DNA of 64,000 bases from Saprospiraceae bacterium (GCA_016714445.1 JADJNF010000008.1:1178001-1242000); one strand, 5' to 3'; shown: positions 7,577 through 18,673, counted from the stretch's first letter. Numbers and translations: made by a program. The notes: generated from the letters alone by a model not told the origin.

Positions 7577-10216
7577 ATGCGCGGCAACTTACTAGCGATC
7601 GTTTTAATTTTGACCATAATGAAGTTTGGAACTGCTCAGAACAGCTTCCATCGTACCTATCCATCCGTTAATGGTAAAGACTTGCTTTGCATCAGTTCCC
7701 TTCAGTTGAAAGATGGCAATTACGCTGCGCTTGAATTGGAGTTGGATACAGATGGAAATGATAATATTTTTTCAGATACATTTATCGTTACCAGTTACAA
7801 ACCCAAGGGTGACATCAACTGGACCAAGGCATTTGCAATAGAAATGTCTTTATCCGGAAATGTTCCCGCATTAGGTAGTATAATACAAGGAGACAATGAC
7901 AGTATTTATTATAGTATAATCACCGAATCAACAGATAAACAAAATAAAATCATTGGTGCGCTGGACAGAGGCGGCGCCAATGGATGGATGAGATCTTACT
8001 CCACTGTGCCAGGGAAAGCAGATGGTACAAATATCAGTCATTTGCTGGCAAATTACAATAAGACCCTAATCAGTGGTCACGTCGGTGGAATAGAAATGGA
8101 AAACGATATTGCCCTGAGCAGAAAAAATTACAATGGTAAAAATATCTGGTCCGGATTACTAGCTGCTAAAAATATAAATGGAAATAGTGTAGATGAAAAT
8201 CTGACACATTTATCTTTTGAGTCAGATACATCAATTTTGATGGGGGGTACAATTGATTCTAATAATTTAGTTTCGTTTTTACTTGTAACAGATACTTTAG
8301 GAAAGGTACAATGGAGCAGAACATTAAAGTCGGCTAATCAACAAAATACTGTAAAAATTTTATTACATAATGCAGTTAGAATGCCTGATTCGACCTACGT
8401 AGCGAGTGGTATTTTGCAGGAGCAAGGTCTGGCTGATAAAGGATTTATATTAAAAATCAATAAAAGAGGAGATATTATATGGAGTAAAAAATTAGCTTTT
8501 GGGGCTTTAGATACTACTTCAGTAAAATACATGGCTCTGGATAAAGATAATAAAATATTTTTAGCGGGAGTTAATAGTGATGTTGTCCTTAATAAGTCTT
8601 ATAATTATGTTATTAAGCTAAAAAATGATGGATCAGTAGACTGGAAAAAAAAGTATCCCAGAGTAGGTGGAACACATGATTTTACCGGTAAACTTTTTGA
8701 AACCATAGACGGTGGTACAGCTTTAATTACAAGTGTGTTGGAAGACGGAAAATTACGTCCTTCTTTCATAAAACTGGATGATAATGGACGTTCATCCTGT
8801 GAAGAGAATATTGATGAAGTGATACTATTTGATAATAATTATGCTTCAGATACTTTGATCTGGACATCAACGAACATTGGAAGTGATACGGTAGTTACAT
8901 ACAAATCCGAACCTTATTCATATGATGTTCCAGTGGTAACCCTTGAAGTCAGACCATTTTGCCCTGAAGAGCCTATTGACTGGACCTTTCATGTGAAAAC
9001 AAAAGGGGCTGTCAACTACGAATGGAGCACAGGTCTTAAAGGCCCCGACAAAGACAGTCTGAGAGTATTTGAAGAAGGGAAATATTCGGTGACGGTAACT
9101 ATAAACGAAGGTGTTTGTTTTATGCTTTGTGACACTTCTGAGCTGGCTAGATATGACAAACCTGAAGTACAATTGGGATTATCCATTGGTAATTTCTGTG
9201 CAAACAATAAACAAACGATCAATGCGGGTTATGTGCCGGGCCATCCGCAGATAAAGTCCGCTATATGGAGTACAGGCGAAACCAGTATAAATATTATAGA
9301 AATAGATAAACCCGGCACCTATAAAATTACCATTGTAGATGGGTGCGATGAAAGTGCATCAGCAGAAATATCAGTCGGTGAATTTCCAAAAAAGATTACT
9401 TCCGCAAACATTACAGGGCAGGTCGCTGTGGATTGTTTTGAAGGTACAGCTACAGGCGTACTATCTGCATCAGGCAATTCCAATGGTCTTGGGGTAGAAA
9501 GGTACTTATGGAGTAACGGTCAAAGTACCAAAGCAATAAGTATTAATGATTCTGATGCTCAAACATATAGAGTAACAGTAATAGATGGTTGTGGAGGCAC
9601 TGCAACAGCATCACGAAATATTGAAATTAATGGGCCTGGGATAACTTCAGCCGATATAGTTATCAACAAAGATGGCCTTTGTACCACCAGAAGCATTTTA
9701 TTAAATGCTGTGGCAAACCGCAATGGTAGATTAAAATATCTTTGGTCTAACGCAGAAACAACTGCCAGAATAAGCGTAACTGCTGTTGGAAGTTATTCAG
9801 TTACCATTACCGATGTTTGTGGCAATAAAGCGTCAAACACAATAAATGTAAAAGAAGAAGACCTTACTCCAAAAGATGTGGAATATGCCCATGTGTTTTT
9901 TCCGGATGGAGTAGGATATCAGTTCAACGGAGAAACTGCTTTAGATACGCTGGCATATGAATCTTTATATCTAAATCGTACTTTCGGACCTGTGAATATC
10001 CCTGAATATTGTTTAAATCAGATCGAAAATTATGAATTTTATGTCTTTAACAGATGGGGCCAACAAGTATTTGAATCTAAAGATATTACAGACGAATGGG
10101 ATGGTAAAATCAGTGAAAAAGATTCTCCATCAGATACCTATGTTTGGGTCGTAAAATATAGTATTTTTGGATTTGAAAAAACCAAAAAAGGTGATGTAAC
10201 CATGATTCGCAAATAA
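7577..10216 (+). CDS. Large secreted protein with T9SS type B sorting / gliding-motility-like C-terminal domain
   Basis: About 879 residues from the ATG at 7577. The upstream ATG at 7550 adds nine polar residues before the signal peptide (MRGNLLAIVLILTIMKFGTA). The first half resembles PQQ/Kelch-like repeats (recurring WTKAF, WSRTL, WSKKL, WKKKYP). The second half has Ig-like repeats built around W-S-N/T-G (YEWSTG, IWSTGE, YLWSNG, YLWSNAE). The C-terminus (YEFYVFNRWGQQVFES, EWDGKIS, DTYVWVVKY) is the CHU_C/type B sorting domain that directs export through type IX secretion. A cell-surface adhesin or structural role is inferred. Confidence 0.85.
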   Translation: MRGNLLAIVLILTIMKFGTAQNSFHRTYPSVNGKDLLCISSLQLKDGNYAALELELDTDGNDNIFSDTFIVTSYKPKGDINWTKAFAIEMSLSGNVPALGSIIQGDNDSIYYSIITESTDKQNKIIGALDRGGANGWMRSYSTVPGKADGTNISHLLANYNKTLISGHVGGIEMENDIALSRKNYNGKNIWSGLLAAKNINGNSVDENLTHLSFESDTSILMGGTIDSNNLVSFLLVTDTLGKVQWSRTLKSANQQNTVKILLHNAVRMPDSTYVASGILQEQGLADKGFILKINKRGDIIWSKKLAFGALDTTSVKYMALDKDNKIFLAGVNSDVVLNKSYNYVIKLKNDGSVDWKKKYPRVGGTHDFTGKLFETIDGGTALITSVLEDGKLRPSFIKLDDNGRSSCEENIDEVILFDNNYASDTLIWTSTNIGSDTVVTYKSEPYSYDVPVVTLEVRPFCPEEPIDWTFHVKTKGAVNYEWSTGLKGPDKDSLRVFEEGKYSVTVTINEGVCFMLCDTSELARYDKPEVQLGLSIGNFCANNKQTINAGYVPGHPQIKSAIWSTGETSINIIEIDKPGTYKITIVDGCDESASAEISVGEFPKKITSANITGQVAVDCFEGTATGVLSASGNSNGLGVERYLWSNGQSTKAISINDSDAQTYRVTVIDGCGGTATASRNIEINGPGITSADIVINKDGLCTTRSILLNAVANRNGRLKYLWSNAETTARISVTAVGSYSVTITDVCGNKASNTINVKEEDLTPKDVEYAHVFFPDGVGYQFNGETALDTLAYESLYLNRTFGPVNIPEYCLNQIENYEFYVFNRWGQQVFESKDITDEWDGKISEKDSPSDTYVWVVKYSIFGFEKTKKGDVTMIRK

Positions 10217-10239
10217 AGTAAAATATATTTAAAATAATT

Positions 10240-10271
10240 AAGCCTGGTTGTATCATACGCCGGGCTTTTTT
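10240..10271 (+). terminator. Rho-independent terminator
   Basis: AAGCCTGG (10240-10247) pairs with CCGGGCTT (10260-10267, one G-T pair) around a 12-base loop, ending in a run of six T. It follows the type B T9SS protein. Confidence 0.8.
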
Positions 10272-10318
10272 GTTACTCTATTATAGATCTTTACTGACAC
10301 ATCAAACAATATTTAAAT

Positions 10319-10732
10319 ATGCAAAAAATAGAACACATCGGTATTGCTGTAAAGGATTTGGATATTGCTGAAAATATTTATTCCCTGTTGCTGAATACTC
10401 CTTCATACAAAAGAGAAGAAGTTACTTCTGAGCATGTCATCACTTCTTTTTTCAAATCAGGACCTAATAAAATTGAATTACTGACAGCTACAGACGAAGC
10501 CAGTGCTATTCATAAATTTATTGAAAAGAAAGGGGAAGGCATACATCATATTGCTTTTGCAGTAGAAGATATATATTCTGAAATGTCAAGACTTAAAGCA
10601 GATGGATTTGTACTTTTAAACGATGTACCCAAAAAAGGAGCAGACAATAAACTGGTTTGTTTTGTTCACCCCAAATCAGCAAATGGCGTCTTGGTGGAAT
10701 TATGTCAGGAAATTACACCGACTACTGAATGA
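10319..10732 (+). CDS. mce: Methylmalonyl-CoA epimerase
   Basis: 137 residues with two glyoxalase/VOC half-domains: IEHIGIAVKDL near the start, GIHHIAFAVEDI in the middle and GVLVELCQE at the end, which carry the metal-binding His and Glu. Length and motifs fit methylmalonyl-CoA epimerase, which interconverts (R)- and (S)-methylmalonyl-CoA in the propionate/succinate pathway. It overlaps the TSUP permease gene by 4 bases (ATGA). No mutase subunit is in the window. Confidence 0.88.
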   Translation: MQKIEHIGIAVKDLDIAENIYSLLLNTPSYKREEVTSEHVITSFFKSGPNKIELLTATDEASAIHKFIEKKGEGIHHIAFAVEDIYSEMSRLKADGFVLLNDVPKKGADNKLVCFVHPKSANGVLVELCQEITPTTE

Positions 10733-11499
10733 ACCTGACATTATTTGAATATATACTGGCGATGGCTGGAAGTTTTATAGCAGGCGCCATCAATACGCTT
10801 GCCGGGAATGGATCTGTGATCACCCTGAGTATACTTACAGATCTGATCGGACTACCGGGTAATATGGCTAACGGAACAAACAGGGTAGGTGTTTTACTAC
10901 AGGCAGCAGGAAGTAGTACCGGCTTTGCAAAAAATAAAATGATAGATCTTGGTAAATCGAGGGATATAATAATTCTGACTATCATCGGCGCAATCGCCGG
11001 GGTATACACGGCAACTATCGTATCCAATGAACAGTTTTTATCAGTTTTTAAATACCTTATGATCATAATGCTTCTAATCATTTTGGTCAAACCTGAAAGA
11101 TGGTTGATACCATCCGGTATAAAAAACAATTTGTCCTATTGGATAAGTATTCCGTCATTTTTGGCAATGGGGTTTTATGGTGGTTTCATACAGATGGGAA
11201 TGGGGGTATTTTTTCTGGCAGTTCTGGTACTTATATCCAAATATAGTATAATGGAAGCGAATGCTATAAAAACTATCGTAATATTTATTTATACTGTCCT
11301 GGTTTTGGCCATATTTGCATATCAAGGTTTAGTAAACTGGGAAGTAGGTATTATCATGGCCATCGGACAGACCCTGGGAGGATATCTTACTGCGGCCTAT
11401 GCTTCAAAGTGGCCGGACATAAACCTATGGGCTTACAGATTACTGATCATAATTATTATCTTTGCCATATTAATTCAATTTGAAATATTAAAATTCTAA
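10729..11499 (+). CDS. TSUP (TauE/SafE) family membrane permease
   Basis: 256 residues with about eight hydrophobic segments. The TauE/SafE pattern is visible: FIAGAINTLAGNGSVITLSI near the N-terminus and the paired GFYGGFIQMGMGVFFLAVL in the second half. The family exports or imports sulfite, sulfonates or other organic anions; the substrate cannot be read from the sequence. It overlaps mce by 4 bases, and the serine hydrolase follows 3 bases later, so all three are probably one operon. Confidence 0.85.
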   Translation: MNLTLFEYILAMAGSFIAGAINTLAGNGSVITLSILTDLIGLPGNMANGTNRVGVLLQAAGSSTGFAKNKMIDLGKSRDIIILTIIGAIAGVYTATIVSNEQFLSVFKYLMIIMLLIILVKPERWLIPSGIKNNLSYWISIPSFLAMGFYGGFIQMGMGVFFLAVLVLISKYSIMEANAIKTIVIFIYTVLVLAIFAYQGLVNWEVGIIMAIGQTLGGYLTAAYASKWPDINLWAYRLLIIIIIFAILIQFEILKF

Positions 11500-11502
11500 T
11501 CT

Positions 11503-12702
11503 ATGTCACCTATTCTTTCGCGATTATTTTATTTTGGAATGATTGTTTTACTGGGTTCATGTGCTGGAAAAAATGCGTTTATCAGCAAATCTATCCTTAA
11601 AGACGAGTATCTCAAAAAAATAGCTTCCAATCCGGATCACGAAGTGCAAATCATTTATACCCAGGTCAATAAAAAGGATAATTCTTTTAAATCTTTTACT
11701 TACAATGTTGATAACAATAAATATTTTTATCCTGCCAGTACAGTAAAAATGCCTGTTGCCATTCTGGCTTTGCAAAGATTGAATGAAATAAATGCAAATG
11801 GGACGGATATAAAAAGATCAGATGATATGCTGACTGCTGCATTTAAAGCAAAACAAACTCCATCATTTACCGACACCACAACGACAAGTGGAAAGCCAAA
11901 TGTAGAAAGATTTATAGAAAAAATATTTGCTGTCAGTGACAACAATGCTTACAATCGTCTATATGAATTGTTAGGGCAGGATTATATCAATCAGACATTA
12001 CGGGCCAAAGGAGTGTTTACAAATTCAGTAATCAATCATAGATTGGATATTACAGGTCTTGATGCTGAAGACAATAGGAATACCAATAACATACGATTTT
12101 TCAGAGATAATAAAATATTATATGATAAACCGGAAGAATATGCAAAAAATATTTGGAAACATCAAGCAACCAATGCGATAAGAGGTGTAGGATATATCAA
12201 CTCCAAAGATAGTCTTGTAAATCAGCCTTTTGATTTTACCGGTAAAAACTTCTATACTCTAAAAGATATGGAAGGCACTTTGCAGAGGATAATATTTCCT
12301 GAATTTTTCCCGCCGGCTCAAAGATTTGATATTAAAGATGGTGATTATGCTTTTCTAAAAAAATGTATGTCAGACCTTCCCAAGTCGTATTCATTTTACA
12401 AGAACAATCCTGAATACTATGACAGCTATGTGAAGTTTTTTATGTTTGGAGATAGTAAGGATGCCATTCCTGATGATATTAAAATATATAATAAAGTAGG
12501 TACAGCTTATGGCTATCTGATTGACTGCGCTTACATAGAAAATACAACTAAAGATATTGGTTTCTTCCTGACTGCTGTCATTCATGTCAATAAAAATAAG
12601 ATATATAATGATGGCAAATATGAATACAATGAGATTGGACTGCCATTTATGGGAAAACTAGGCAAAGCGGTGTATGACTATGAACTCAGCAGAATGAAGT
12701 AA
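11503..12702 (+). CDS. Class A beta-lactamase-like serine hydrolase lipoprotein
   Basis: 399 residues. The N-terminal lipobox (VLLGSC, Cys20) suggests an anchored lipoprotein. The catalytic S79-x-x-K82 is in YPASTVKMP, SDN is at about 145-147 (AVSDNNAYN), and a KTG-like motif, here K-V-G, appears late (IYNKVGTAYG). All three boxes of the penicillin-binding/beta-lactamase fold are therefore present. At about 380 residues the mature form is larger than a typical class A beta-lactamase, so it may be a peptidoglycan hydrolase or esterase rather than a resistance enzyme. Confidence 0.8.
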   Translation: MSPILSRLFYFGMIVLLGSCAGKNAFISKSILKDEYLKKIASNPDHEVQIIYTQVNKKDNSFKSFTYNVDNNKYFYPASTVKMPVAILALQRLNEINANGTDIKRSDDMLTAAFKAKQTPSFTDTTTTSGKPNVERFIEKIFAVSDNNAYNRLYELLGQDYINQTLRAKGVFTNSVINHRLDITGLDAEDNRNTNNIRFFRDNKILYDKPEEYAKNIWKHQATNAIRGVGYINSKDSLVNQPFDFTGKNFYTLKDMEGTLQRIIFPEFFPPAQRFDIKDGDYAFLKKCMSDLPKSYSFYKNNPEYYDSYVKFFMFGDSKDAIPDDIKIYNKVGTAYGYLIDCAYIENTTKDIGFFLTAVIHVNKNKIYNDGKYEYNEIGLPFMGKLGKAVYDYELSRMK

Positions 12703-12775
12703 GCAGCTGTCGGGATTTAAAAAACTAAAGGCAGTCTACAAGATAAAGTGATTCAAGCTAAAGCATGATATATCT

Positions 12776-15700
12776 TCATCGTATTTTGATTATTTTATGT
12801 TCATAATATGCTTCATTTGTGATCAATTGTACTTTGTATACTCCTGAAGGAAGAGATGTCAATTCATTTAACTCAATATTATTAGGATTCTCAGAAGTTA
12901 AAAAGTGCTTTTTTACCCATATTGGTTTGCCTCTTAAATCAATAATTTTAATCGTAGCGAACTGATCTTTATTTGATATTATTTTTATTTCAGTATTTTC
13001 AAAAAACGGATTTGGCACTATTTCAATACGAACACCCTTTTTAGCTACATCATCTGAGTTAGAAGTGCATTTAAATTCTATGTCAAAGCTAAATTGTTCT
13101 TGATATTGAATATCTGAAATAGCAATGACTAAAAAATATTCTAAGTCATTTTCAGTTATAAATTCACCACCACTATAGCCAATACCATCAATAACTTTAC
13201 ATTCATCTCCATGAGTAATAAAAATCTCTGCATATGGATTGAACATTCTTTTAATTTTAAATATTGATCCATCTCCAATGAATTTGTAATATAATTGTCT
13301 TTTAAAATATGGAAAGCAACTAAAGTCAATTTGCTTAATCATTTTTTTAGCATCAATAAAATAATTTTTGCACTCCAATGGTATTGCCATTTCTTTAGAG
13401 ATATTTTGAAAATCGAGGTCTTTACAGGATGTGGTTATTTTAATGTCAGCACTATCAAGCTTATCTCCAAAATTAATCCTCGCAAAATAATATTTGTCCT
13501 TTTGTGCTATAAATTCAAGGCTATTAAGGTTGTCTTTATAGAAGTATTGTGAAAATGCACAGAAAGTATCACAGTTTTCAAAAATTTCTACAGCAAAATC
13601 AATATTTTTAAAATCGTATGACATCTTGAATACCTTATCATTTTCATCAGCACCATTTATTTTAAACCAAGCAGATGATTTATCTTCTAAACATCTGGAA
13701 ATCGAATCCTTGGAATAATAATCGCTGTTTAACTCTATATTATCTCCACAATATATTTCTTTTGCTCCTGTACAATAGTCATTGAGGCCCGGTGGTACAA
13801 ATCTTAATCGAATCAGATAAGTTTCAGGTTGTATTTGATATTGTTTATAAAGTAGCAGAAAATACTTTTTGCCTTTATCTGCTCTGAATTTTAGTATTTC
13901 AGGGTTATATAATTGTCCATTTGATGTACATTTTAGAGAGTTGCAATCTCCGGAAAAAAGCGAATAATACAAATATGAACTATAATCATTGTCTCCATAA
14001 ATATGCGCAATTGAATCATTTCCTTCTATACTATACCAAATTCCGAAGTCGGATTTTTGAGAGCAAAATCCAAGTTGCTGAAAAGATTCGCTGGTTGAAT
14101 TTGCAAAATTTATATCATTAATTTCGTAGAGTGGAGTTGCACCGGAGCATAGATCGTTAGGTACTGCCTGGGAGCAATGTCTACTTACCGTAAACAGCGA
14201 TGATTCATTATAATAGTTTTGTATCTGCATTAAATATTTTTTTCCGGTTTCACCCACGAAATTTATGGTTGAACCTACTTCTGAAAATCCTATTTCGGAA
14301 ACAGATTTACAAATCAAGGTGGTGTCGCAGTTATTAGCTTCATATATGTTTATATTTAAACTAGCTTTAACATTTCGTATTAAAAAACTGTTTTTTTCAC
14401 CAGAGCTTACAAAACTGTACCAAACATCTTTTTGTTGAGATAAAAAACAATTTGTCTCCATCGATGAGACTGTAGACAGGTATGTTCCACCTGAAATCGT
14501 ATCTCCACAAATGATGGGAATAGCTGAATTGCAAAAGTCATTTGATGGTCGGTCGACACAATTTAATTTAAGTGTAAGATTATTTACCGTATTGGTATTG
14601 CCATGAATGACCAGATAATAATCATCATCACTATCAGTACTGAAAGCTAGTCGCTGATTGTTGTTAGTAAATGATTGGACACATATCAAACTATTGCAGG
14701 AACCCTTGATTAGTTCTACATATATGGATTCATTGGTTCTTTCCAGAATCTCTACCTCAAAAAGAGAATCTGTTTTTGGCAAAAAATACCAAAAAGCGGT
14801 TGACAGAGTATTATAACATGGTACGTCTCCATTATATCCCATAGGAGTTTGGATATTTAAATCAAATGTTGAATTACAATCTAAATATGTTGCATTTTCG
14901 CAAGAAATATTATCGGGGATGGTTTCACATTTGGTTTTAATTCTATAAACTATATCATTTTGAGTACCCGAAACTTTAATTATATATTTTCTACTGGCTT
15001 TTGCCTCAAACAACAACGTTTTAGACATTTCTAAATCCATCATACCTTGATAAAGACACCTACCATTTTCACAGCTATTTTCAATAATACTTATTAGTAG
15101 TGGCGAAGTCCCTGAATATAGGTCTAAAGTCATGATGAAATATCCACCTGTCCCTGTGATCTGATAATAATTTCCTGAATTGGTATCATTACACGGATTG
15201 TCTGATTCTTGTACTAAAGATTGATTGATGATTCCTTGCCACTCTTCACCACAGTTTACCAATAACTTATCACTACAATTATAATTATTTGATATAGGAG
15301 TACAAATAACAGATATTTCTAAATCAAAGGGGGCATTCTCATAACTGGCCAATTTTAGATAATAAGGTTCACCTGATGTAGTTTTAAAACTAAAGGAGTT
15401 TCTGTATTCAGAACTCAACCATCCATTTCTTATATCAAATGCTTTAACGCAAACCAGTGAATCACAACTACCTGAACCTATATATGCTTGAAATGACCCA
15501 AGACTATATTTATTTGCTGACATGAAAAAAGTCCATATTTCTCCGTCTCCGATAAACTTAAACCAATCACCAGCATTTTCCGGAGCGCAATTTCCAAAAG
15601 GAGACAATATTTCTTTAAAGTTATTTGAATTAATGCGATCCCCACAATTGATAATTTTTGCTTCAGGGCAAGTGGGTTTGTTCATGTCTGCATCTATACA

Positions 15701-18673
15701 TTGAAAAGATATAGTTCCGCTTATATCAGGACTCTCCAAGTAAGTTGTTCCAACTAAAAAGTAATACAGTTTATTTTTTTTTGCAAAAAAGCCTATGGAC
15801 GAGCCATTATAACTTTTATTAACAATCTCCTTCAATTGAGTACAACTACTATCACTTTCAAAAGCCAACACATTAAAAAATGTCGATTTGTCCATTTCTA
15901 AATAAGTGTCATTACCTTCAAATATAAACCATGCACCATTAAAAACAGTCATATTGAGGCCCAAATAGTCCGGGGTGTAATCACTTGTATTCAATGTGTA
16001 GCTGTCACCACAATTTATAGTTTTGGCAGTTTGACAAATGTCTCCTGATATTATCGATTTACATGTCGTCTTGAACTTGTGTTTATTATTAAGGTTTGAT
16101 ACAAGTCGAATGTAATATATTTGACCTTTTTGCGCATAAAATGAAAAAGAATTACGATAAAATTGAAAATTGAGAGTATCCACAAAATTACTGGCAAATA
16201 ATGAATCACAATTGTTAATAAAAATCTGATAACCATAATATAAATCACTGGAATCTATCTTTGAAAAGGTCACCAGACTATCATTGCCATGATATCTATA
16301 CCAAAGATCCGTTTGAGTTACTCCTTTTGAATTTATATCAAAAGGTACACTTCCAAAGTCAAATATGAATTCCATATCACAATGAATGTCATATGCTCTG
16401 GAACATGTGCTGTTTTCTTCCAGGTCTTTGCATAAGACACGAACAGTATGACCGTTTGAAAATTCAGATGCAGTAAATAAGACAAAATAAGTGTACCCGA
16501 CTTCAGCATAAAACTTAAGATAATCTGAAACTTCATCATCCATACAAACCAGATTGCCGCATCCATCAGCTTTAAAACTTATCATTTTAATATCAGCAGT
16601 TATATTATCTCTGTTAAATTGAAACATGCGATTGTTTCCTTCTATTTTATACCATAATCTACCACCGGGATTGACACAAGGCAAGTCATTATTTTGGTCA
16701 AAAGAAGTCTCTCCAAAGTTTAGAAATAAATTATTTGTTTCACAATCAACTGGCAACGCATTAGAACATTCATCATTAATATCAGAACTGATACATTTTA
16801 TTTCTCTATTTGGTATTCCGAACGGGAGATAATCATAGGATACTTTTATCAAATAATCTTTTTCTAATTCTGTTTTAAAATTTATATCTGAATAGCCTGT
16901 ATTTATTGAAAATAAACAAGTTATATTATTGCAAGTTCCCTCATAGATATCACATCTGCCGTAAATTCCCTCTAAAGGAATTGAAAAAACATCCCCTGTT
17001 CCTCGTAATTTGAACCATGTGCCTTTTGTGAAATTACAATATTCTTTGTTTATATCAAAAATCTGAATTTTATTGAAATTTACCTTTTTATTGCAGTAGA
17101 GTGAATCCGCATTAACGCAAATTGAGTTATATTCAGACGAAGGCAAACAGCTAACTTGCAGGTCAAAAGAATTGAAGAAATAATTATTTAAATTAAACCG
17201 AATTAAATAGACGTCTTCTTTCTTAATTTTTAAATACAAGTTTCCCTGAGTGTCATATGTTCCTGGCAAACTATTGTTAGCAATAAATTGCAACGAATCA
17301 CAACCTTCTCTAAATATTGTCATTTCATATAAGTTAGTACTGGGATTCAAATTACTCAATCTATATATTGAATCGTTGCCAACAAAACGATACCATTGAC
17401 CAATACCTTTGTTTTCCTGACTGTTTGGCTCCAGATTTGAAAAATTATATATCTGTATCTTCTGCCCACAACTAATATCTCTGGCAGCTATACACGAAAA
17501 GTTACTTTTTATTGAATCATTACAACTCACATTAAATCTGATTTCCGCGACAGATTGGTGAGTGATTTCAATGTAATAATCCGTATTCATTTCTGCATCA
17601 ATAATCAATGAATTATATTGGGATGATGGATCTTTTGTAAGATATTGATTCAATTCTGCACAATTATTTGAGCTCTTGTACACCTTTATTCCACAGGATG
17701 GTTGTAGATTAAATGATAACTTGACTTGTTTGCCTTTTCCAATTATTTTGTACCAAGATGACACAGAATATATATTATTAATTTCCGGATATGCATTTGA
17801 ATTTGGTTTGGCAATATATTGGCTTCCACAGACTATATCTATAGCTGCTTCACAATTTTTGCTGTTAATATCGTTCTGACAACTCAAACTAAAACTTATT
17901 TGGGGTGCAGCAAAATCAAAATAATTAACCATGGCGACAAGATATGATTTTCCGGCAGAAGTCGAAAAAGTCATCTTTGGTTCAAGATACCTAATGCCAT
18001 TACATATGGGTTGATTACAATTGTCTAATTCGAAAAATAATAAATAATATCCTGATAAATCAGGTGTAGTAAAATTAAACTCCCTAGTCAGACCATCACC
18101 TAGTAATCTAAAAAATCCAACAGGGCCGTAAGTATTACATCCCGGCAGATCTGAAGGAAGAAGTTTATTTTCAAAATCAAAAATGTAATTTTGATTGCAC
18201 TCTAGGTTCGGTGCTGTAGTACATGAAGCTATATCTTCAATGTCAAATTCCATGAACGAAAGTTTAAATGGTGCTTCATTCAGAGAGAACCAACTGTCGC
18301 TTTCCACAAATACAAAATATTGTTTATTTGATTTTGATACAAACTTTTTTGTGTTTTCTCTTGAACAAATTAGATTATCACAGTCTCCTTCATATAGCAA
18401 AATATTTGATGTATAAAGAAATTTATTTTCAATTGTAATCTTTACTAACTTATTGTTGCCTTCGAATTTATACCAAAGTCCTCTGCTTATTTTACTTCCA
18501 GTGTTCTCACAAGATGGTACAATTGATATACTTCTAAAATCCAATGTATCTTCTACATCTTGCCCTGAAATTAATGAAAGTGCCATCTGACATTGATCAT
18601 TAGAACGGAAAGCTTGTCCACTTAATGATATTTCAATACAAATAATCCATAAAAAAATTAAGTTTAGCTTCAT
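12776..18673 (-). CDS. Giant repetitive secreted protein with T9SS type A sorting domain
   Basis: About 1965 residues from the ATG at 18673; an upstream in-frame ATG at 18745 would put 24 extra residues before the signal peptide (MKLNLIFLWIICIEISLSGQ). The body is about fifteen modules of roughly 120-130 residues. Most begin with a Cys-x(2)-Ala...Cys-Gly motif (CEAAIDIVCG, CIAARDISCG, CQTAKTINCG, CTGAKEIYCG), then an aromatic WYK/WFKF-x-G strand, then C-(D/N)-x-L. The last about 85 residues (VRIEIVPNPFFENTEI ... GVYKVQLITN ... HKIIKIR) form a type A T9SS sorting domain. The protein is probably surface-displayed; its ligand is unknown. Confidence 0.85.
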   Translation of the reverse strand: MKLNLIFLWIICIEISLSGQAFRSNDQCQMALSLISGQDVEDTLDFRSISIVPSCENTGSKISRGLWYKFEGNNKLVKITIENKFLYTSNILLYEGDCDNLICSRENTKKFVSKSNKQYFVFVESDSWFSLNEAPFKLSFMEFDIEDIASCTTAPNLECNQNYIFDFENKLLPSDLPGCNTYGPVGFFRLLGDGLTREFNFTTPDLSGYYLLFFELDNCNQPICNGIRYLEPKMTFSTSAGKSYLVAMVNYFDFAAPQISFSLSCQNDINSKNCEAAIDIVCGSQYIAKPNSNAYPEINNIYSVSSWYKIIGKGKQVKLSFNLQPSCGIKVYKSSNNCAELNQYLTKDPSSQYNSLIIDAEMNTDYYIEITHQSVAEIRFNVSCNDSIKSNFSCIAARDISCGQKIQIYNFSNLEPNSQENKGIGQWYRFVGNDSIYRLSNLNPSTNLYEMTIFREGCDSLQFIANNSLPGTYDTQGNLYLKIKKEDVYLIRFNLNNYFFNSFDLQVSCLPSSEYNSICVNADSLYCNKKVNFNKIQIFDINKEYCNFTKGTWFKLRGTGDVFSIPLEGIYGRCDIYEGTCNNITCLFSINTGYSDINFKTELEKDYLIKVSYDYLPFGIPNREIKCISSDINDECSNALPVDCETNNLFLNFGETSFDQNNDLPCVNPGGRLWYKIEGNNRMFQFNRDNITADIKMISFKADGCGNLVCMDDEVSDYLKFYAEVGYTYFVLFTASEFSNGHTVRVLCKDLEENSTCSRAYDIHCDMEFIFDFGSVPFDINSKGVTQTDLWYRYHGNDSLVTFSKIDSSDLYYGYQIFINNCDSLFASNFVDTLNFQFYRNSFSFYAQKGQIYYIRLVSNLNNKHKFKTTCKSIISGDICQTAKTINCGDSYTLNTSDYTPDYLGLNMTVFNGAWFIFEGNDTYLEMDKSTFFNVLAFESDSSCTQLKEIVNKSYNGSSIGFFAKKNKLYYFLVGTTYLESPDISGTISFQCIDADMNKPTCPEAKIINCGDRINSNNFKEILSPFGNCAPENAGDWFKFIGDGEIWTFFMSANKYSLGSFQAYIGSGSCDSLVCVKAFDIRNGWLSSEYRNSFSFKTTSGEPYYLKLASYENAPFDLEISVICTPISNNYNCSDKLLVNCGEEWQGIINQSLVQESDNPCNDTNSGNYYQITGTGGYFIMTLDLYSGTSPLLISIIENSCENGRCLYQGMMDLEMSKTLLFEAKASRKYIIKVSGTQNDIVYRIKTKCETIPDNISCENATYLDCNSTFDLNIQTPMGYNGDVPCYNTLSTAFWYFLPKTDSLFEVEILERTNESIYVELIKGSCNSLICVQSFTNNNQRLAFSTDSDDDYYLVIHGNTNTVNNLTLKLNCVDRPSNDFCNSAIPIICGDTISGGTYLSTVSSMETNCFLSQQKDVWYSFVSSGEKNSFLIRNVKASLNINIYEANNCDTTLICKSVSEIGFSEVGSTINFVGETGKKYLMQIQNYYNESSLFTVSRHCSQAVPNDLCSGATPLYEINDINFANSTSESFQQLGFCSQKSDFGIWYSIEGNDSIAHIYGDNDYSSYLYYSLFSGDCNSLKCTSNGQLYNPEILKFRADKGKKYFLLLYKQYQIQPETYLIRLRFVPPGLNDYCTGAKEIYCGDNIELNSDYYSKDSISRCLEDKSSAWFKINGADENDKVFKMSYDFKNIDFAVEIFENCDTFCAFSQYFYKDNLNSLEFIAQKDKYYFARINFGDKLDSADIKITTSCKDLDFQNISKEMAIPLECKNYFIDAKKMIKQIDFSCFPYFKRQLYYKFIGDGSIFKIKRMFNPYAEIFITHGDECKVIDGIGYSGGEFITENDLEYFLVIAISDIQYQEQFSFDIEFKCTSNSDDVAKKGVRIEIVPNPFFENTEIKIISNKDQFATIKIIDLRGKPIWVKKHFLTSENPNNIELNELTSLPSGVYKVQLITNEAYYEHKIIKIR

